Shown: positions 22,902 to 31,044 of the stretch, piece by piece
Position numbering within the stretch: the first letter of the stretch is position 1
How the letters are laid out: every line of letters begins with the position of its first letter
NCBI GenBank assembly: GCA_963555925.1
Contig: CAUVXJ010000010.1
Coordinates: forward strand, 1 to 64,000
Length of the DNA stretch: 64,000 nt
Source of the DNA: Protofrankia sp963555925
GTDB lineage: Bacteria > Actinomycetota > Actinomycetes > Frankiales > Frankiaceae
Reading direction: 5' to 3'
Notes under the pieces: generated by a model
Seen by the model: only the letters and a program-made list of their open reading frames with translations
What the model was told of the DNA's origin: nothing
Databases searched by the model: none
Made by a program: the position numbers and the translations under genes

Positions 22902-23873
22902 TTAACGAGGAAGCAGCAGCAGTTTTCCGGTCGTGCGTCTGGAGGCGAGGTCGTCATGTGCTCGGGCGGCGTCGTCGAGTGGATAGGTACCACCGATGCG
23001 GACCTCAAGCTGGCCCCGCTCGATCCAGCTGAAAAGATCAGTCGCTCGGCTCAGCAGCTCATCACGGCTGGCTATGTAGTGGAAAAGCGTCGGGCGGGTG
23101 ACGAACAACGACCCGCCGCCGGCGAGGCGCTGCAGCTCGAGCGGAGGAACCGGCCCACTGGCCGCGCCGTAGAGGACCATGTAGCCGCGTGGACGAAGGG
23201 CGGACAGGCTCTCGTCGAAGGTCGCCCGGCCGACGCCGTCGTACACGACAGCCGCGCCGACGCCGTCGGTGACCTCTCGCACCACGATGGCGAAGTCCTC
23301 GTAATCGGTGACGTGGTCCGCTCCGGCGTGACGGGCGAGCTCGGCCTTGTCAGCCGTTGAGGTGGTGGCGACGGCGATCCCACCGCGCATCTTGACCATC
23401 TGGGTGAGCAGCAGACCCACCCCGCCGGCCGCCGCGTGCACGACTACGGGGTCTCCGGCCGCGACCGGGTAGGTGCTGTTGGCCAGATAGTGGGCGGTCA
23501 TACCCTGCAACATGACGGCTGCGGCCAGCCGCGGCGCGACCCCGTCCGGGATGGGGACGGCCCGGTCGGCCGGAATGGCGACCTGCTCGGCGTAACTGCC
23601 CGGCACGCCCGTCCACGCGACCATGTCGCCCTTGGTGAAACCGGTGACGCCCGGCCCGACGGTCGCCACGGTGCCCGCGCCCTCAGCGCCGGGAACGTAG
23701 GGTAGATCCCCGACGTAGTGCGGGTTGCCCTGTCGCTGGTAGATGTCCATGAAGTTGACGCCAGCCGCCTCGACGTCGACGACCAGCTGGCCGGGACCGG
23801 CGTGCGGGGCGTCCCGGTCGCTCACCTCAAGTACAGCCGGTCCGCCGTGCTTTCTGACAACGACTGCGCGCAT
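22902..23873 (-). CDS. Zinc-independent quinone oxidoreductase (MDR superfamily), 323 aa
   Basis: The N-terminal GroES-like domain begins MRAVVVRKHGGP; the Rossmann part carries HAAAGGVGLLLTQ, the NADPH-binding loop of quinone reductases, and there are no zinc ligands. It reduces quinones or enone-type substrates using NADPH. ATG 23873 follows GAGGA by a few bases; longer upstream frames lack support. It lies 85 bp downstream of a flavin dehydrogenase gene on the same strand, so both may share a transcript controlled by the divergent TetR gene. Confidence 0.9.
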   Translation of the reverse strand: MRAVVVRKHGGPAVLEVSDRDAPHAGPGQLVVDVEAAGVNFMDIYQRQGNPHYVGDLPYVPGAEGAGTVATVGPGVTGFTKGDMVAWTGVPGSYAEQVAIPADRAVPIPDGVAPRLAAAVMLQGMTAHYLANSTYPVAAGDPVVVHAAAGGVGLLLTQMVKMRGGIAVATTSTADKAELARHAGADHVTDYEDFAIVVREVTDGVGAAVVYDGVGRATFDESLSALRPRGYMVLYGAASGPVPPLELQRLAGGGSLFVTRPTLFHYIASRDELLSRATDLFSWIERGQLEVRIGGTYPLDDAARAHDDLASRRTTGKLLLLPR

Positions 23874-23958
23874 GCGTACATCCTCACGGCTGCCGCTGAA
23901 AACCGCCTGTCCGGATCGCGTCGCGTTCCCAGGCCTGCGACGGTTTCCAGGGTGCGGG

Positions 23959-25608
23959 TCAACCCGCGAGGTCGCCACCGACGGCGTGGGGGTGCACTCT
24001 GGCGGCGGCGTCGCGCCCGGCCAGATACCCGAAGACGATGGCCGGGCCGAGCGTGCCGCCGGCACCGCCGTATGTCATACCCATGGCGGACGCCATGGCG
24101 TTGCCCGCCGCGTACAGACCGGGAATGATCCGGCCGTCGACATCGAGGACCCGGGCGTCGGGATCGGTCCGCGGTCCGCCCTTTGTCCCGAGCGTGCCGC
24201 TGTGGACTTTCACGGCGTAGAAGGGCGCCGTGTCCAGCGGGCCGATCGTTGCCGCGGCGCTGTCCCCGAAGGCCGGATCACCCCACCACCGGTCGAAGAC
24301 GCTGTCGCCCCGGCCGAAGTCGGGGTCGGCGCTGTGGCCGGCGTGCTCGTTCCAGCGGGAGACGGTCGCCGCCAGCGTCTCGGTGGGAATGCCAATGGCG
24401 TCGGCGAGCCCGGTGACGGTCGACGCCTGGGTGATCCAGGTGGGCGTGGACGCGGGCGGGCGGTGCCCGGCGAGACCGTAACGGGTGAGGTAGTGGTGGT
24501 CGAAAACCATCCAGGCGGGGTGGTTGACGTACTCGAAGGTGGAGACGTCGAGTACGTGGAAGGCCGCTCCGAACGCGTTGTAGTTCGCGGCCTCGTTGGT
24601 GAAGCGTCGTCCGCCGCGGTTGACCATGATGCAGTGCGGTCTGGACCGCTCGCCGTTGACCTGCCAGGGCACGACGCCGGCCACCGGATGCTCGACGTCG
24701 ATCGTCGGCACCCACCAGGCTTCCCGCATGTTGTTCAGGTCCGCGCCGATGCGCATGGCCATCCGCAGGCCGTCACCGGTGTTGGTCGGGACGGACACGG
24801 CGCGGTCGAGTGGACCGCGGACGAACGCGCGCACCAGCTTCGGATCATGCTCGAAGCCGCCGGTGGCGAGAACGACTCCGCCTCGCGCTCCGACCTCGAA
24901 GGGGCCGGTGGCCGCGTCGAACCGTGCGCCGACCACCCGACCTGCCTCGACCACCAGCGCCTGCGCCCGGGTCTCGGTCCGCGGCTCGATGCCGCGGTCC
25001 AGGCAGCCACGCAGCAGGGCGCCGACCAGCCCCTGGCCGGCGCCGCGCTCGTCGTGGACCCGCCGGCGGGCCATCTCCTGCGTCGCAACACCGCCCGGTG
25101 CGCCACGGCCCAGCGAGGTCTCGCTCATCATGATGTTGCCGCTCAGCTGATAACCCACGCTCACCCGGTCAGCCCACGGGCCGAGTTGATCGAAGGGAAA
25201 CAGCGGGCACTCCATCGAGCGTCCGCCCCCGGGCTTCGCGCCGGGATGCTGCGGGTGGTAGTCGGGGAAGTCCTTGATGATCCTGAATGTGGCCGGCGTC
25301 TCCGCCTCCAGCCACGAGATCACCTCAGGTCCGGTATCGACATAGGCCGCTGCAAGTGCGGGATCGACCAGCCCGTGCGAGAGCGACTCCAGGTATCTCA
25401 GAGCGTCCTGGCGGCTGTCGGTCAGGCCGAGTTCGGCCATGTGGGGGTTGCCGGGTATCCAGACCATCCCCCCGGACCAGGCCGATGTGCCGCCGACCTC
25501 CGCGGCCTTTTCGAACAGGCCCACGCGTGCCCCACCGTCATGCGCGGCGAGCGCGGCGGTCAGTCCGGCGGCACCCGTACCGAGCACGACGACGTCGAAG
25601 ACCTCCAT
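23959..25608 (-). CDS. FAD-dependent dehydrogenase, ketosteroid-dehydrogenase/fumarate-reductase superfamily, 549 aa
   Basis: The N-terminal dinucleotide motif VVLGTGAAGLTAALAAHDGG and the GGTSAWSGG segment bind FAD; the C-terminal signature PGLYAAGNAMASAMGMTYGG is that of 3-ketosteroid 1-dehydrogenase-like enzymes. Members introduce double bonds into steroid or related ring ketones. A GGAGAGGGCGGG stretch precedes ATG 25608. It is divergent from a TetR gene, with a perfect palindrome at 25680-25699 between them. The exact substrate is open; steroid-like compounds are a reasonable guess given the P450 and SDR content of the region. Confidence 0.88.
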   Translation of the reverse strand: MEVFDVVVLGTGAAGLTAALAAHDGGARVGLFEKAAEVGGTSAWSGGMVWIPGNPHMAELGLTDSRQDALRYLESLSHGLVDPALAAAYVDTGPEVISWLEAETPATFRIIKDFPDYHPQHPGAKPGGGRSMECPLFPFDQLGPWADRVSVGYQLSGNIMMSETSLGRGAPGGVATQEMARRRVHDERGAGQGLVGALLRGCLDRGIEPRTETRAQALVVEAGRVVGARFDAATGPFEVGARGGVVLATGGFEHDPKLVRAFVRGPLDRAVSVPTNTGDGLRMAMRIGADLNNMREAWWVPTIDVEHPVAGVVPWQVNGERSRPHCIMVNRGGRRFTNEAANYNAFGAAFHVLDVSTFEYVNHPAWMVFDHHYLTRYGLAGHRPPASTPTWITQASTVTGLADAIGIPTETLAATVSRWNEHAGHSADPDFGRGDSVFDRWWGDPAFGDSAAATIGPLDTAPFYAVKVHSGTLGTKGGPRTDPDARVLDVDGRIIPGLYAAGNAMASAMGMTYGGAGGTLGPAIVFGYLAGRDAAARVHPHAVGGDLAG

Positions 25609-25679
25609 GCGCCCGCCCTCTCCTGAGATCTCGCGGCACCGCACCGGACCGCACGGTGGTGGGGTAGCGGGCGAGTCTT

Positions 25680-25725
25680 CATATGACGCCTGTCATATGA
25701 CAGTTGTTGTACATCCAAGTAATAT
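25680..25725 (+). promoter_or_regulatory. Perfect 8-bp palindrome with overlapping promoter of the TetR gene
   Basis: CATATGACGCCTGTCATATG (25680-25699) is an exact inverted repeat with a 4-bp spacer. ATGACA (25697-25702) and TAATAT (25720-25725), 17 bp apart, resemble -35 and -10 boxes; the -35 overlaps the palindrome, so a bound repressor would block it. The -10 ends only 8 bp before ATG 25734, suggesting leaderless mRNA. Confidence 0.6.
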
Positions 25726-25733
25726 CGGTGTCA

Positions 25734-26342
25734 ATGCCCCGATACATTGATCATGATCTGCGTCGTGACCAGGTCGCGGCGATCGCCGCCGACCTGGTGG
25801 CCAGCCGCGGCGTGGACGCGCTCACGTTCCGTCAGGTGGCTGAGGCCGCCGGCTGTAGTACAGCGATCGTCAGTCATTACTTCACCGGCAAGCGGGACCT
25901 ACTCCTGTCCACCTATCGGACGGCTTCCGCCCGGTCGCTCGCCCGTTTCCTCGCGGTCACGGGCACCGACGGGCAGCCGATGCAGGCCTGTCTCGAAGCG
26001 CTGCTTCCCCTCGACGACGACCGCCGGAAGGACTGGCGGCTGTGGTTCGCCTTCTGGGGGATCGCAGCCTTCGACCCGGAACTCGCCGCCGAGCAGCGCG
26101 AGCGCGTGCGGACCGCGCGTGCCCGCATCAAGCGTGTCCTTGACGATCAGACGGGCTGCGAGACGGGCGATGTCAACGGTCTCGACCCGGACGAGAGCCA
26201 GCACGCGGCCAGTCGGCTGCTGCTGCTCGTACACGGCATCGGCACCCAGGCGTTGTTCGACCCGGCCTACTGGACTCCGGACAGGCAGCGCAGGGCCATC
26301 CGCGACGAGCTCACCATGATTGGACGCTTGCGCCGCGGCTGA
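25734..26342 (+). CDS. TetR family regulator, BetI-like, 202 aa
   Basis: The helix-turn-helix covers about residues 9-50 (RRDQVAAIAADLVASRG, TFRQVAEAAGCSTAIVSHYF, GKRDLLLSTYRTA). The C-terminal domain matches the BetI-type TetR_C group by its WRLWFAFWGIAAFDPELAAEQ stretch. ATG 25734 is supported by the promoter just upstream. It is divergent from the flavin dehydrogenase/quinone oxidoreductase pair and probably represses both them and itself through the palindrome at 25680-25699. The inducer is unknown. Confidence 0.92.
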   Translation: MPRYIDHDLRRDQVAAIAADLVASRGVDALTFRQVAEAAGCSTAIVSHYFTGKRDLLLSTYRTASARSLARFLAVTGTDGQPMQACLEALLPLDDDRRKDWRLWFAFWGIAAFDPELAAEQRERVRTARARIKRVLDDQTGCETGDVNGLDPDESQHAASRLLLLVHGIGTQALFDPAYWTPDRQRRAIRDELTMIGRLRRG

Positions 26343-26384
26343 CCCGCCGCTGACCCGCGGGCGAGGGAACACTCGCGGATGTCG

Positions 26385-26414
26385 TTCGTCGACTCGCTGG
26401 GAATACGCTAGAAT
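26385..26414 (+). promoter_or_regulatory. Putative leaderless promoter of the toxin-antitoxin pair
   Basis: TTCGTC (26385-26390) and TAGAAT (26409-26414) are spaced by 18 bp. The -10 ends 7 bp before the ATG at 26422, so transcription would start at or next to the start codon; no Shine-Dalgarno sequence is present. Confidence 0.45.
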
Positions 26415-26421
26415 TCTGTAC

Positions 26422-26703
26422 ATGACGACTGTGCCGCTCGCTGATGCCCGGACCCGCCTATCCGAGATCGTGACCGACGCGCAGACCACGCACGAACGCT
26501 ACGAGATCACCCGCAACGGGCGTCCCGCGGCCGTCCTGGTTGCCGCGGACGACTACGAGGCCATGCGTGAGACTATCGCGGTTCTTGCGGACAGTGAACT
26601 CATGGCGTCGATGCGGGAAGGGCTCGCGCAGGTGCGCGCCGGCGACTATCTCGATGAGGAGGGCCTGGCAGACTATCTGCGCCGCGCCGGCCGCGCCGGG
26701 TGA
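26422..26703 (+). CDS. Phd/YefM-type antitoxin, 93 aa
   Basis: The N-terminal segment PLADARTRLSEIVTDAQTTH followed by ERYEITRNGRPAAVLVAADDYEAM is the standard Phd/YefM DNA-binding and dimerisation fold. The C-terminal part (ELMASMREGLAQVRAGDYLDEE) should wrap and neutralise the toxin. The stop overlaps the GTG of the RelE/ParE-type toxin. As in the family, it should also repress its own promoter. Confidence 0.92.
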   Translation: MTTVPLADARTRLSEIVTDAQTTHERYEITRNGRPAAVLVAADDYEAMRETIAVLADSELMASMREGLAQVRAGDYLDEEGLADYLRRAGRAG

Positions 26704-26975
26704 CTGCTGACCGTTACCGGCTACGAATCGCGCGGGCAGCCGCGCGTGCCCTCGCGGAAACCCTGCCCGAGAAAGTCGCCGCAGCCGCCTACGAATTCAT
26801 CACCGGCGCTCTGCTCGATACCCCGTACCGGGTCGGAAAGATGCTTGACCCGCCGCTGGCACCACTTCGGTCAGCTCGAAGGGGCGCGTATCGGATTATT
26901 TATCTCATCGATGAAGCCAGTCACACCGTCGAAGTCACCGCGGTCCGCCATCGTAGTGACGCGTACCACACCTGA
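26700..26975 (+). CDS. RelE/ParE-family toxin, 91 aa
   Basis: RYRLRIARAAARALAETLPEK at the start and GAYRIIYLIDEASHTVEVTAV near the end match the RelE/ParE toxin fold; RelE members cleave mRNA on the ribosome. It starts at GTG 26700 inside the antitoxin stop (GTGA), so the two are translationally coupled. The C-terminal H-R-S-D-A-Y is the usual RelE terminal motif. It looks intact. Confidence 0.9.
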   Translation: MTADRYRLRIARAAARALAETLPEKVAAAAYEFITGALLDTPYRVGKMLDPPLAPLRSARRGAYRIIYLIDEASHTVEVTAVRHRSDAYHT

Positions 26976-27269
26976 ACGATGCCGGCCGATGGAGCCGGCC
27001 GATGGAGCCGGCTTGGAAAACGCATCCGCTTGATTTGATCAATTGCTACCCAACTGTGTGGACCGATCGATCTGGGGTTGACACGATTACCGAGGGTCGG
27101 CGGAGGGGCCGCCTGGGTAGCCGTTGCTGGGCAGCTATGGCTGGGTAGCCGTTGCTGGGCAGTCGCGCGTTGCTCGGAAGGAAGAGCCGACCGGGTGTTG
27201 TAGTCATGTTGCGCAGAGTGCTCTACATGCTACTGATCGATATGGCCCCGACGAAGATCGGAACACTGC
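26976..27269. repeat. Intergenic region with a 22-bp direct repeat
   Basis: CTGGGTAGCCGTTGCTGGGC plus AG occurs at 27113-27134 and again at 27141-27162 with 6 bp between. Upstream, GATGGAGCCGGCC is tandemly repeated near 26993-27011. The stretch precedes the GH5 gene and presumably includes its promoter; no other gene is supported. Confidence 0.6.
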
Positions 27270-28460
27270 ATGTCCATTACGACGCACCACGCTCATCGTC
27301 GGAAGACGTCGGTATACCAGCCGATTATTCTCTTGGCGTTGCTATTCGTAACAATTGGGTGCAAACCCCCGCCGACCCAGGTGGCCGGGCCACCGACTCC
27401 CTCGCATACCGCCGCGGCCGCGGTCGGGCAGGGCGGCGCGACCGCCACCCCGTCCACCACCACCGTTGTCTCTGTTCCCACGGCCAGCGCGAAGCCCGTG
27501 CCGCCGGCACCGGCAGGCGGTTCGACGACGGTGGTCGCAGGTACGCGCGGCCGGGTACAGGTGCGGAACAACACCGTGGTGACCGACCAGGGGACCCTGC
27601 TGCGGGCGGGTACCTTGTGGTACTTGAACTACTCGGCCGGCGCCTCGCAGGTCCTGTGGGCACGTGAAGCCGCCACCGGTGACGCGTTCTGGGCGACCCT
27701 GAAGGCCAACAATCTCAACGCCGTGCGGGTTGCCGTGTCGTTCAACGAGGCGGCCGAGTCGCCGACGATAGCCCAGATCACCGCCTACCTGGACAAAATC
27801 ATCGCGAAGGCCGACGCCCACGGAATATATGTAATGATCGACTACCATTCCGCGCTGGCGGCTGACGCCGACCAGCAGTACACGATCGAACGGTTGCGTA
27901 CATTCTGGAGCGCAATCGCGCCGCGCTACGCGAATCGGACGAACGTGCTCTACGAGCTGTACAACGAGCCGGTCACCTGGCGTCCTGCGGACTACACGGC
28001 GCAGAATATCGCCGACCAGAAAGAGATCTACCGGCTCATCCGGTCGAAGGCCCCGGACACCCACATAGTCATCCTCTCGTTCGCCGTGCCGGCCAACTAC
28101 GGGGCTGACTCGCCGCCGACCATGCTCAGCATCGCCGGCCAGTTCGACGGGGTCGTCGACTGGTCGAAGACATCGGTGGGCTTTCACGCCTACTGGGAGA
28201 CCAGCTCGCAGCCATGGGTCAAGCTGAAGGCCTCCTACCCGGTCATCTGTACCGAGTTCATGGGGCCGGCCGGAGTTGTGGCGGAGGCGACGTCGTTCGA
28301 CGGTTCCCGCTGGACGGCCGAGGTCTTCGAGCGGCAGGGCATCTCGTGGATCGGCTGGAACATCACCGACACCGAGAACGACATCAATACCATCCTGCCC
28401 GACCTCCGGAAGGACGCCACAAGCAAGAGCTACTGGTGGAAGGCCGACCAGGGGGCATAA
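27270..28460 (+). CDS. Secreted glycoside hydrolase family 5-like lipoprotein, 396 aa
   Basis: The N-terminus is a lipoprotein signal with C31 after LLFVTIG, followed by a long Thr/Pro/Ala linker. The catalytic barrel carries YELYNEP with E233 as likely acid/base, H306 in VGFHAYWE and E329 in VICTEFMG as likely nucleophile, the GH5 pattern. Substrates would be beta-glucans such as cellulose or mannan; sequence alone does not decide. Trp360 (ISWIGWN) probably lines the -1 subsite. It is monocistronic, converging on a septum-formation-type gene with a terminator hairpin between. A cellulase-like enzyme on the surface would fit a plant-associated lifestyle. Confidence 0.88.
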   Translation: MSITTHHAHRRKTSVYQPIILLALLFVTIGCKPPPTQVAGPPTPSHTAAAAVGQGGATATPSTTTVVSVPTASAKPVPPAPAGGSTTVVAGTRGRVQVRNNTVVTDQGTLLRAGTLWYLNYSAGASQVLWAREAATGDAFWATLKANNLNAVRVAVSFNEAAESPTIAQITAYLDKIIAKADAHGIYVMIDYHSALAADADQQYTIERLRTFWSAIAPRYANRTNVLYELYNEPVTWRPADYTAQNIADQKEIYRLIRSKAPDTHIVILSFAVPANYGADSPPTMLSIAGQFDGVVDWSKTSVGFHAYWETSSQPWVKLKASYPVICTEFMGPAGVVAEATSFDGSRWTAEVFERQGISWIGWNITDTENDINTILPDLRKDATSKSYWWKADQGA

Positions 28461-28508
28461 CAATCCGAGCGAACACCGTCACGGGGTGACCGTTGCGGCA
28501 TGATCTCG

Positions 28509-28548
28509 CCCGGCTGGAGTCCCCAGTTCGTCGGGGACGCCAGCCGGG
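28509..28548. terminator. Strong bidirectional terminator hairpin
   Basis: CCCGGCTGGAGTCCCC (28509-28524) pairs with GGGGACGCCAGCCGGG (28533-28548) with one mismatch around an 8-nt loop. It lies between two convergent stops (28460 and 28565). Confidence 0.75.
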
Positions 28549-28564
28549 TTTGACGACGGTTGAC

Positions 28565-29776
28565 TCAGGCCGATACCGAGGTTGATACCGACCGCAGCGA
28601 GGTCGTGACGATCCCGGCCCCGGCTGCGATACCACGGGTCAGCTCGCCGGTGACCGCGGCCAACCGGCCCGCTGCGTCCGTGAAACTGATTGTGCAGGTC
28701 AAGGTGCGGGTACCGGCACGCCAGCTGTCGGCGGCAATCGTGAGCCAGCCGACCTGCATGGTCGAGGTCCGACGGAAGGGGCGCCCCAGGAACTGGGTGG
28801 CCACCGCATCGCAGCGGGTGCCGACGAGATCGGCGAAGGTGGCATTCGACGGGGGCTCGCCGTCGGATGTGTTGGGCAGGGTGGAGGTTCCGGTGGTTTC
28901 CGCCTGGTGCGGCGCGCTGCACGGAACCTCACCCTTGTTCTCGGTCTCGGTCAATGCCAGGCACGTTCCGGCGGGAAAAAGCCATGCCTGGTCCGCACCT
29001 TCGACCAGCCCGGCGAAGACGACCAACCGATTCGGGGTGGAACGGTCACCAGCGGCAATCAGTCCGCATACCAGCCTCCGGTCGTTCGCGTCCCAACCAG
29101 ATCGGGTGGGCCTTATCATGCTGGTCACGAACCGGCCGTGTGGGTCGAGCGGGTAACCGAGGAAGTCGCGTGAGATCGGTCCACAGTAGCGATCCGTAAT
29201 CATCGTCCAGCGTGCGTCGGTCGGGTAGGCGCTACCGGGGATGTAGTCCGAGGCGATGTCAGTCGCCTTGATCGCCTCGAACAGGTGTGGCGATGCGCAG
29301 GACACCTCGTCCACGTTCGGATGGGCGATGTCCTGGTTCCAGGTGTAGCAGTGCCCACGGGCGTAGGACTGCCTGCTGAGGTCGACCGTGGCTGCGCTCG
29401 GGCCTGCGGTTGGTGACCCGGCCGGCGATTGCCCTGTCGAGGTAGCGCTGGATGAGGTGGCGTTGGATTCGGCGGATGGCCCGCCCCCCGCGCGGAGCGC
29501 GACATAGCCGCCCGCGAGCAGCAGGACGAAAACGATCACCATCGCGACGAGCCCGCGGCGCCGGAGCGGATTCGCCCGGCGAAATCCAGACCGACTATGC
29601 GGTGACGGCGCCTGCCCTGGCCCGGTCGCGGCCCCGTACCGGGCGACCGCCTCGCGGGTCCGGGCGGGCGCCTCGTAGGTCGTCGCTCCAGCGACGAAGT
29701 CGGCGTCGAGGACCAACCCGGCGAACGGGTCGTCATCGTGGCCATCTTTGTCGTGGGCGTCCTTGCCCGTGGACAC
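28565..29776 (-). CDS. Septum formation family membrane protein, 403 aa
   Basis: A Ser/Pro/Gly cytoplasmic region of about 75 residues precedes one membrane segment (GLVAMVIVFVLLLAGGYVAL) and a linker; the outer part contains two related domains with conserved Cys (HCYTWN, EVSCASPHLFEA; AGTCLALTET, EVPCSAPHQAE), the signature of the actinobacterial Septum_form domain. GTG 29776 is chosen because AGGAGGGG lies 7 bp upstream. It likely acts outside the membrane in cell division or envelope function. It converges on the GH5 gene and is divergent from the TM2-protein gene. Confidence 0.82.
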   Translation of the reverse strand: MSTGKDAHDKDGHDDDPFAGLVLDADFVAGATTYEAPARTREAVARYGAATGPGQAPSPHSRSGFRRANPLRRRGLVAMVIVFVLLLAGGYVALRAGGGPSAESNATSSSATSTGQSPAGSPTAGPSAATVDLSRQSYARGHCYTWNQDIAHPNVDEVSCASPHLFEAIKATDIASDYIPGSAYPTDARWTMITDRYCGPISRDFLGYPLDPHGRFVTSMIRPTRSGWDANDRRLVCGLIAAGDRSTPNRLVVFAGLVEGADQAWLFPAGTCLALTETENKGEVPCSAPHQAETTGTSTLPNTSDGEPPSNATFADLVGTRCDAVATQFLGRPFRRTSTMQVGWLTIAADSWRAGTRTLTCTISFTDAAGRLAAVTGELTRGIAAGAGIVTTSLRSVSTSVSA

Positions 29777-30124
29777 GTCGGTTACCCCTCCTGAACGACA
29801 CAAAGATCATAACTGCGCCGAAGGTCGCCACAGACCCCGGCCGTATCGCGCTAACCGCCGATGCCGTCCACGGCCGTAGCCCGCCTGCTCTGTCGGCTAC
29901 CCGGCGTGCACGTCCGCGGCCGGACTCTACCCGTGCGACGCGTTGCGAATCACTGGAAGTCCTCTCATCTCGGATGTAAAGATCATTAATCCTCCGGCTG
30001 CGCGACATCAGGGGCGCGTTGCTATGGTTCTCGCATTAATATTCGATCGGTCGTCCTGGCCGGTTCGGGTTATCAGGGCTCTAAGTGGCCATCGTGGGTA
30101 AATGTTGATTCGTTGGAGGGTTCG
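29777..30124. other. Divergent intergenic region, 348 bp
   Basis: This space lies between the septum-formation gene (minus) and the TM2 gene (plus). It contains AT-rich patches such as AAAGATCATTAATCC (about 29980) and GCATTAATATTCG (about 30034) that could serve as promoter boxes. GGAGGG at about 30115-30120 is the ribosome site of the TM2 gene. No RNA gene is recognised. Confidence 0.4.
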
Positions 30125-30655
30125 ATGACTACACCTGGACAACCAGGCGACGGGCCGCAGGAGTACCCAGGTCAACCCGGCCCCGGGTACCAGCAGGGTC
30201 CCGGATACCAGCAGGGTCCCGGATACCAGCAGGGTCCCGGATACCAGCAGGGTCCCGGGTATCAGCAGGGTCCCGGGTATCAGCAGGGCCCCGGATACCC
30301 GGCAGATCCCGGGTATCAGCAAGGCCCCGGATACCCGGCAGATCCCGGGTATCAGCAAGGCCCCGGTTATCCCGGGCCGTCGGGGCCCGGTCAGGGACCA
30401 TATGACCCGTCGGCCCCGTTCGGACGTCACCCGCTGACCGGAGAGCCATACTCGGACAAGCAGAAACTGGTTGCCGGGTTGCTTCAAATTTTCCTGGGTG
30501 GATTCGGAGCCGGACGATGGTATCTGGGTAACACCGGCATCGCGCTCGCCCAGCTGTTCACCTGTGGCGGCCTCGGAGTCTGGGCGCTGATCGACGGAAT
30601 CATGATCTTCATGGGTAACGTTCGCGACAACCAGGGCCGGCCGCTCCGTGATTGA
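30125..30655 (+). CDS. TM2-domain membrane protein with Gly-Tyr-Gln-Gln-Gly-Pro repeats, 176 aa
   Basis: The first 90 residues are a tandem six-residue repeat (G-Y-Q-Q-G-P, some G-Y-P-A-D-P) encoded by an 18-bp DNA repeat at about 30179-30372. The C-terminal part is a TM2 domain: KQKLVAGLLQIFLGGFGAGR, then IALAQLFTCGGLGVWALIDG, giving two membrane helices. TM2 proteins are small membrane proteins of unclear function. GGAGGG precedes ATG 30125. Repeat copy number is likely to vary between strains without frameshift. Confidence 0.88.
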   Translation: MTTPGQPGDGPQEYPGQPGPGYQQGPGYQQGPGYQQGPGYQQGPGYQQGPGYQQGPGYPADPGYQQGPGYPADPGYQQGPGYPGPSGPGQGPYDPSAPFGRHPLTGEPYSDKQKLVAGLLQIFLGGFGAGRWYLGNTGIALAQLFTCGGLGVWALIDGIMIFMGNVRDNQGRPLRD

Positions 30656-30739
30656 TCAGAGCTTTTCTACCGGGGCCACCGCCATGAGTCGGGTTCGGGT
30701 CGTCTTCGTCAGCGTTCGTGGCAAGTGAACCCGCCCGGT

Positions 30740-30779
30740 GTTACCGGTAACGGTGACGCCGGACGCTACCTGTCCGGCG
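30740..30779. terminator. Palindrome and hairpin downstream of the TM2 gene
   Basis: GTTACCGGTAAC (30740-30751) is a perfect 12-bp palindrome. CGCCGGAC (30757-30764) then pairs with GTCCGGCG (30772-30779) around a 7-nt loop. They lie about 100 bp after the TM2 stop and are plausible termination structures. Confidence 0.45.
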
Positions 30780-30800
30780 CGTTGTGAACCGGCGGAAGAA

Positions 30801-30968
30801 TTAGAGCGACCGGCAATAGGGGACGCGGCGTCGCGGGGCTGGGGCACGCACCTCGCCGCGTTGTCGTCGGTCGACACCCACAACCTCCGGTGTCTCCCTC
30901 CTCCGCCTCGCGATCTACGTGCCCCAGCCCCGCTCCTTGATCCACGCCCCTACTGCCGGGCGCTCTTA
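30801..30968 (-). repeat. Family-1 palindromic repeat, copy B (168 bp)
   Basis: It opens TTAGAGCGACCGGCAATAGG and closes with the complement (CTACTGCCGGGCGCTCTTA), with inner arms GCGGGGCTGGGG and CCCCAGCCCCGC, so the whole element folds into a long hairpin. Its reverse complement is nearly identical to copy E (43941-44108). No transposase is encoded. The arrangement fits a miniature inverted-repeat element. The strand shown is the orientation relative to copy E. Confidence 0.85.
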
Positions 30969-31044
30969 CTACTTCGGGCGTCATGCGATCCCGATGTCTC
31001 TTACCGGGTGACGGCTGCGGCTGCCTGCTGTGAGGATGGTGGGT

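Noticed and set aside
23743..25626. A 627-aa plus-strand frame opposite the flavin dehydrogenase
   Set aside because: The opposite strand encodes a complete enzyme with clear FAD motifs; this frame is a high-GC shadow.
30179..30372. Regular repeats that might suggest a CRISPR array
   Set aside because: The 18-bp units are contiguous without spacers and code for Gly-Tyr-Gln-Gly-Pro repeats in frame.
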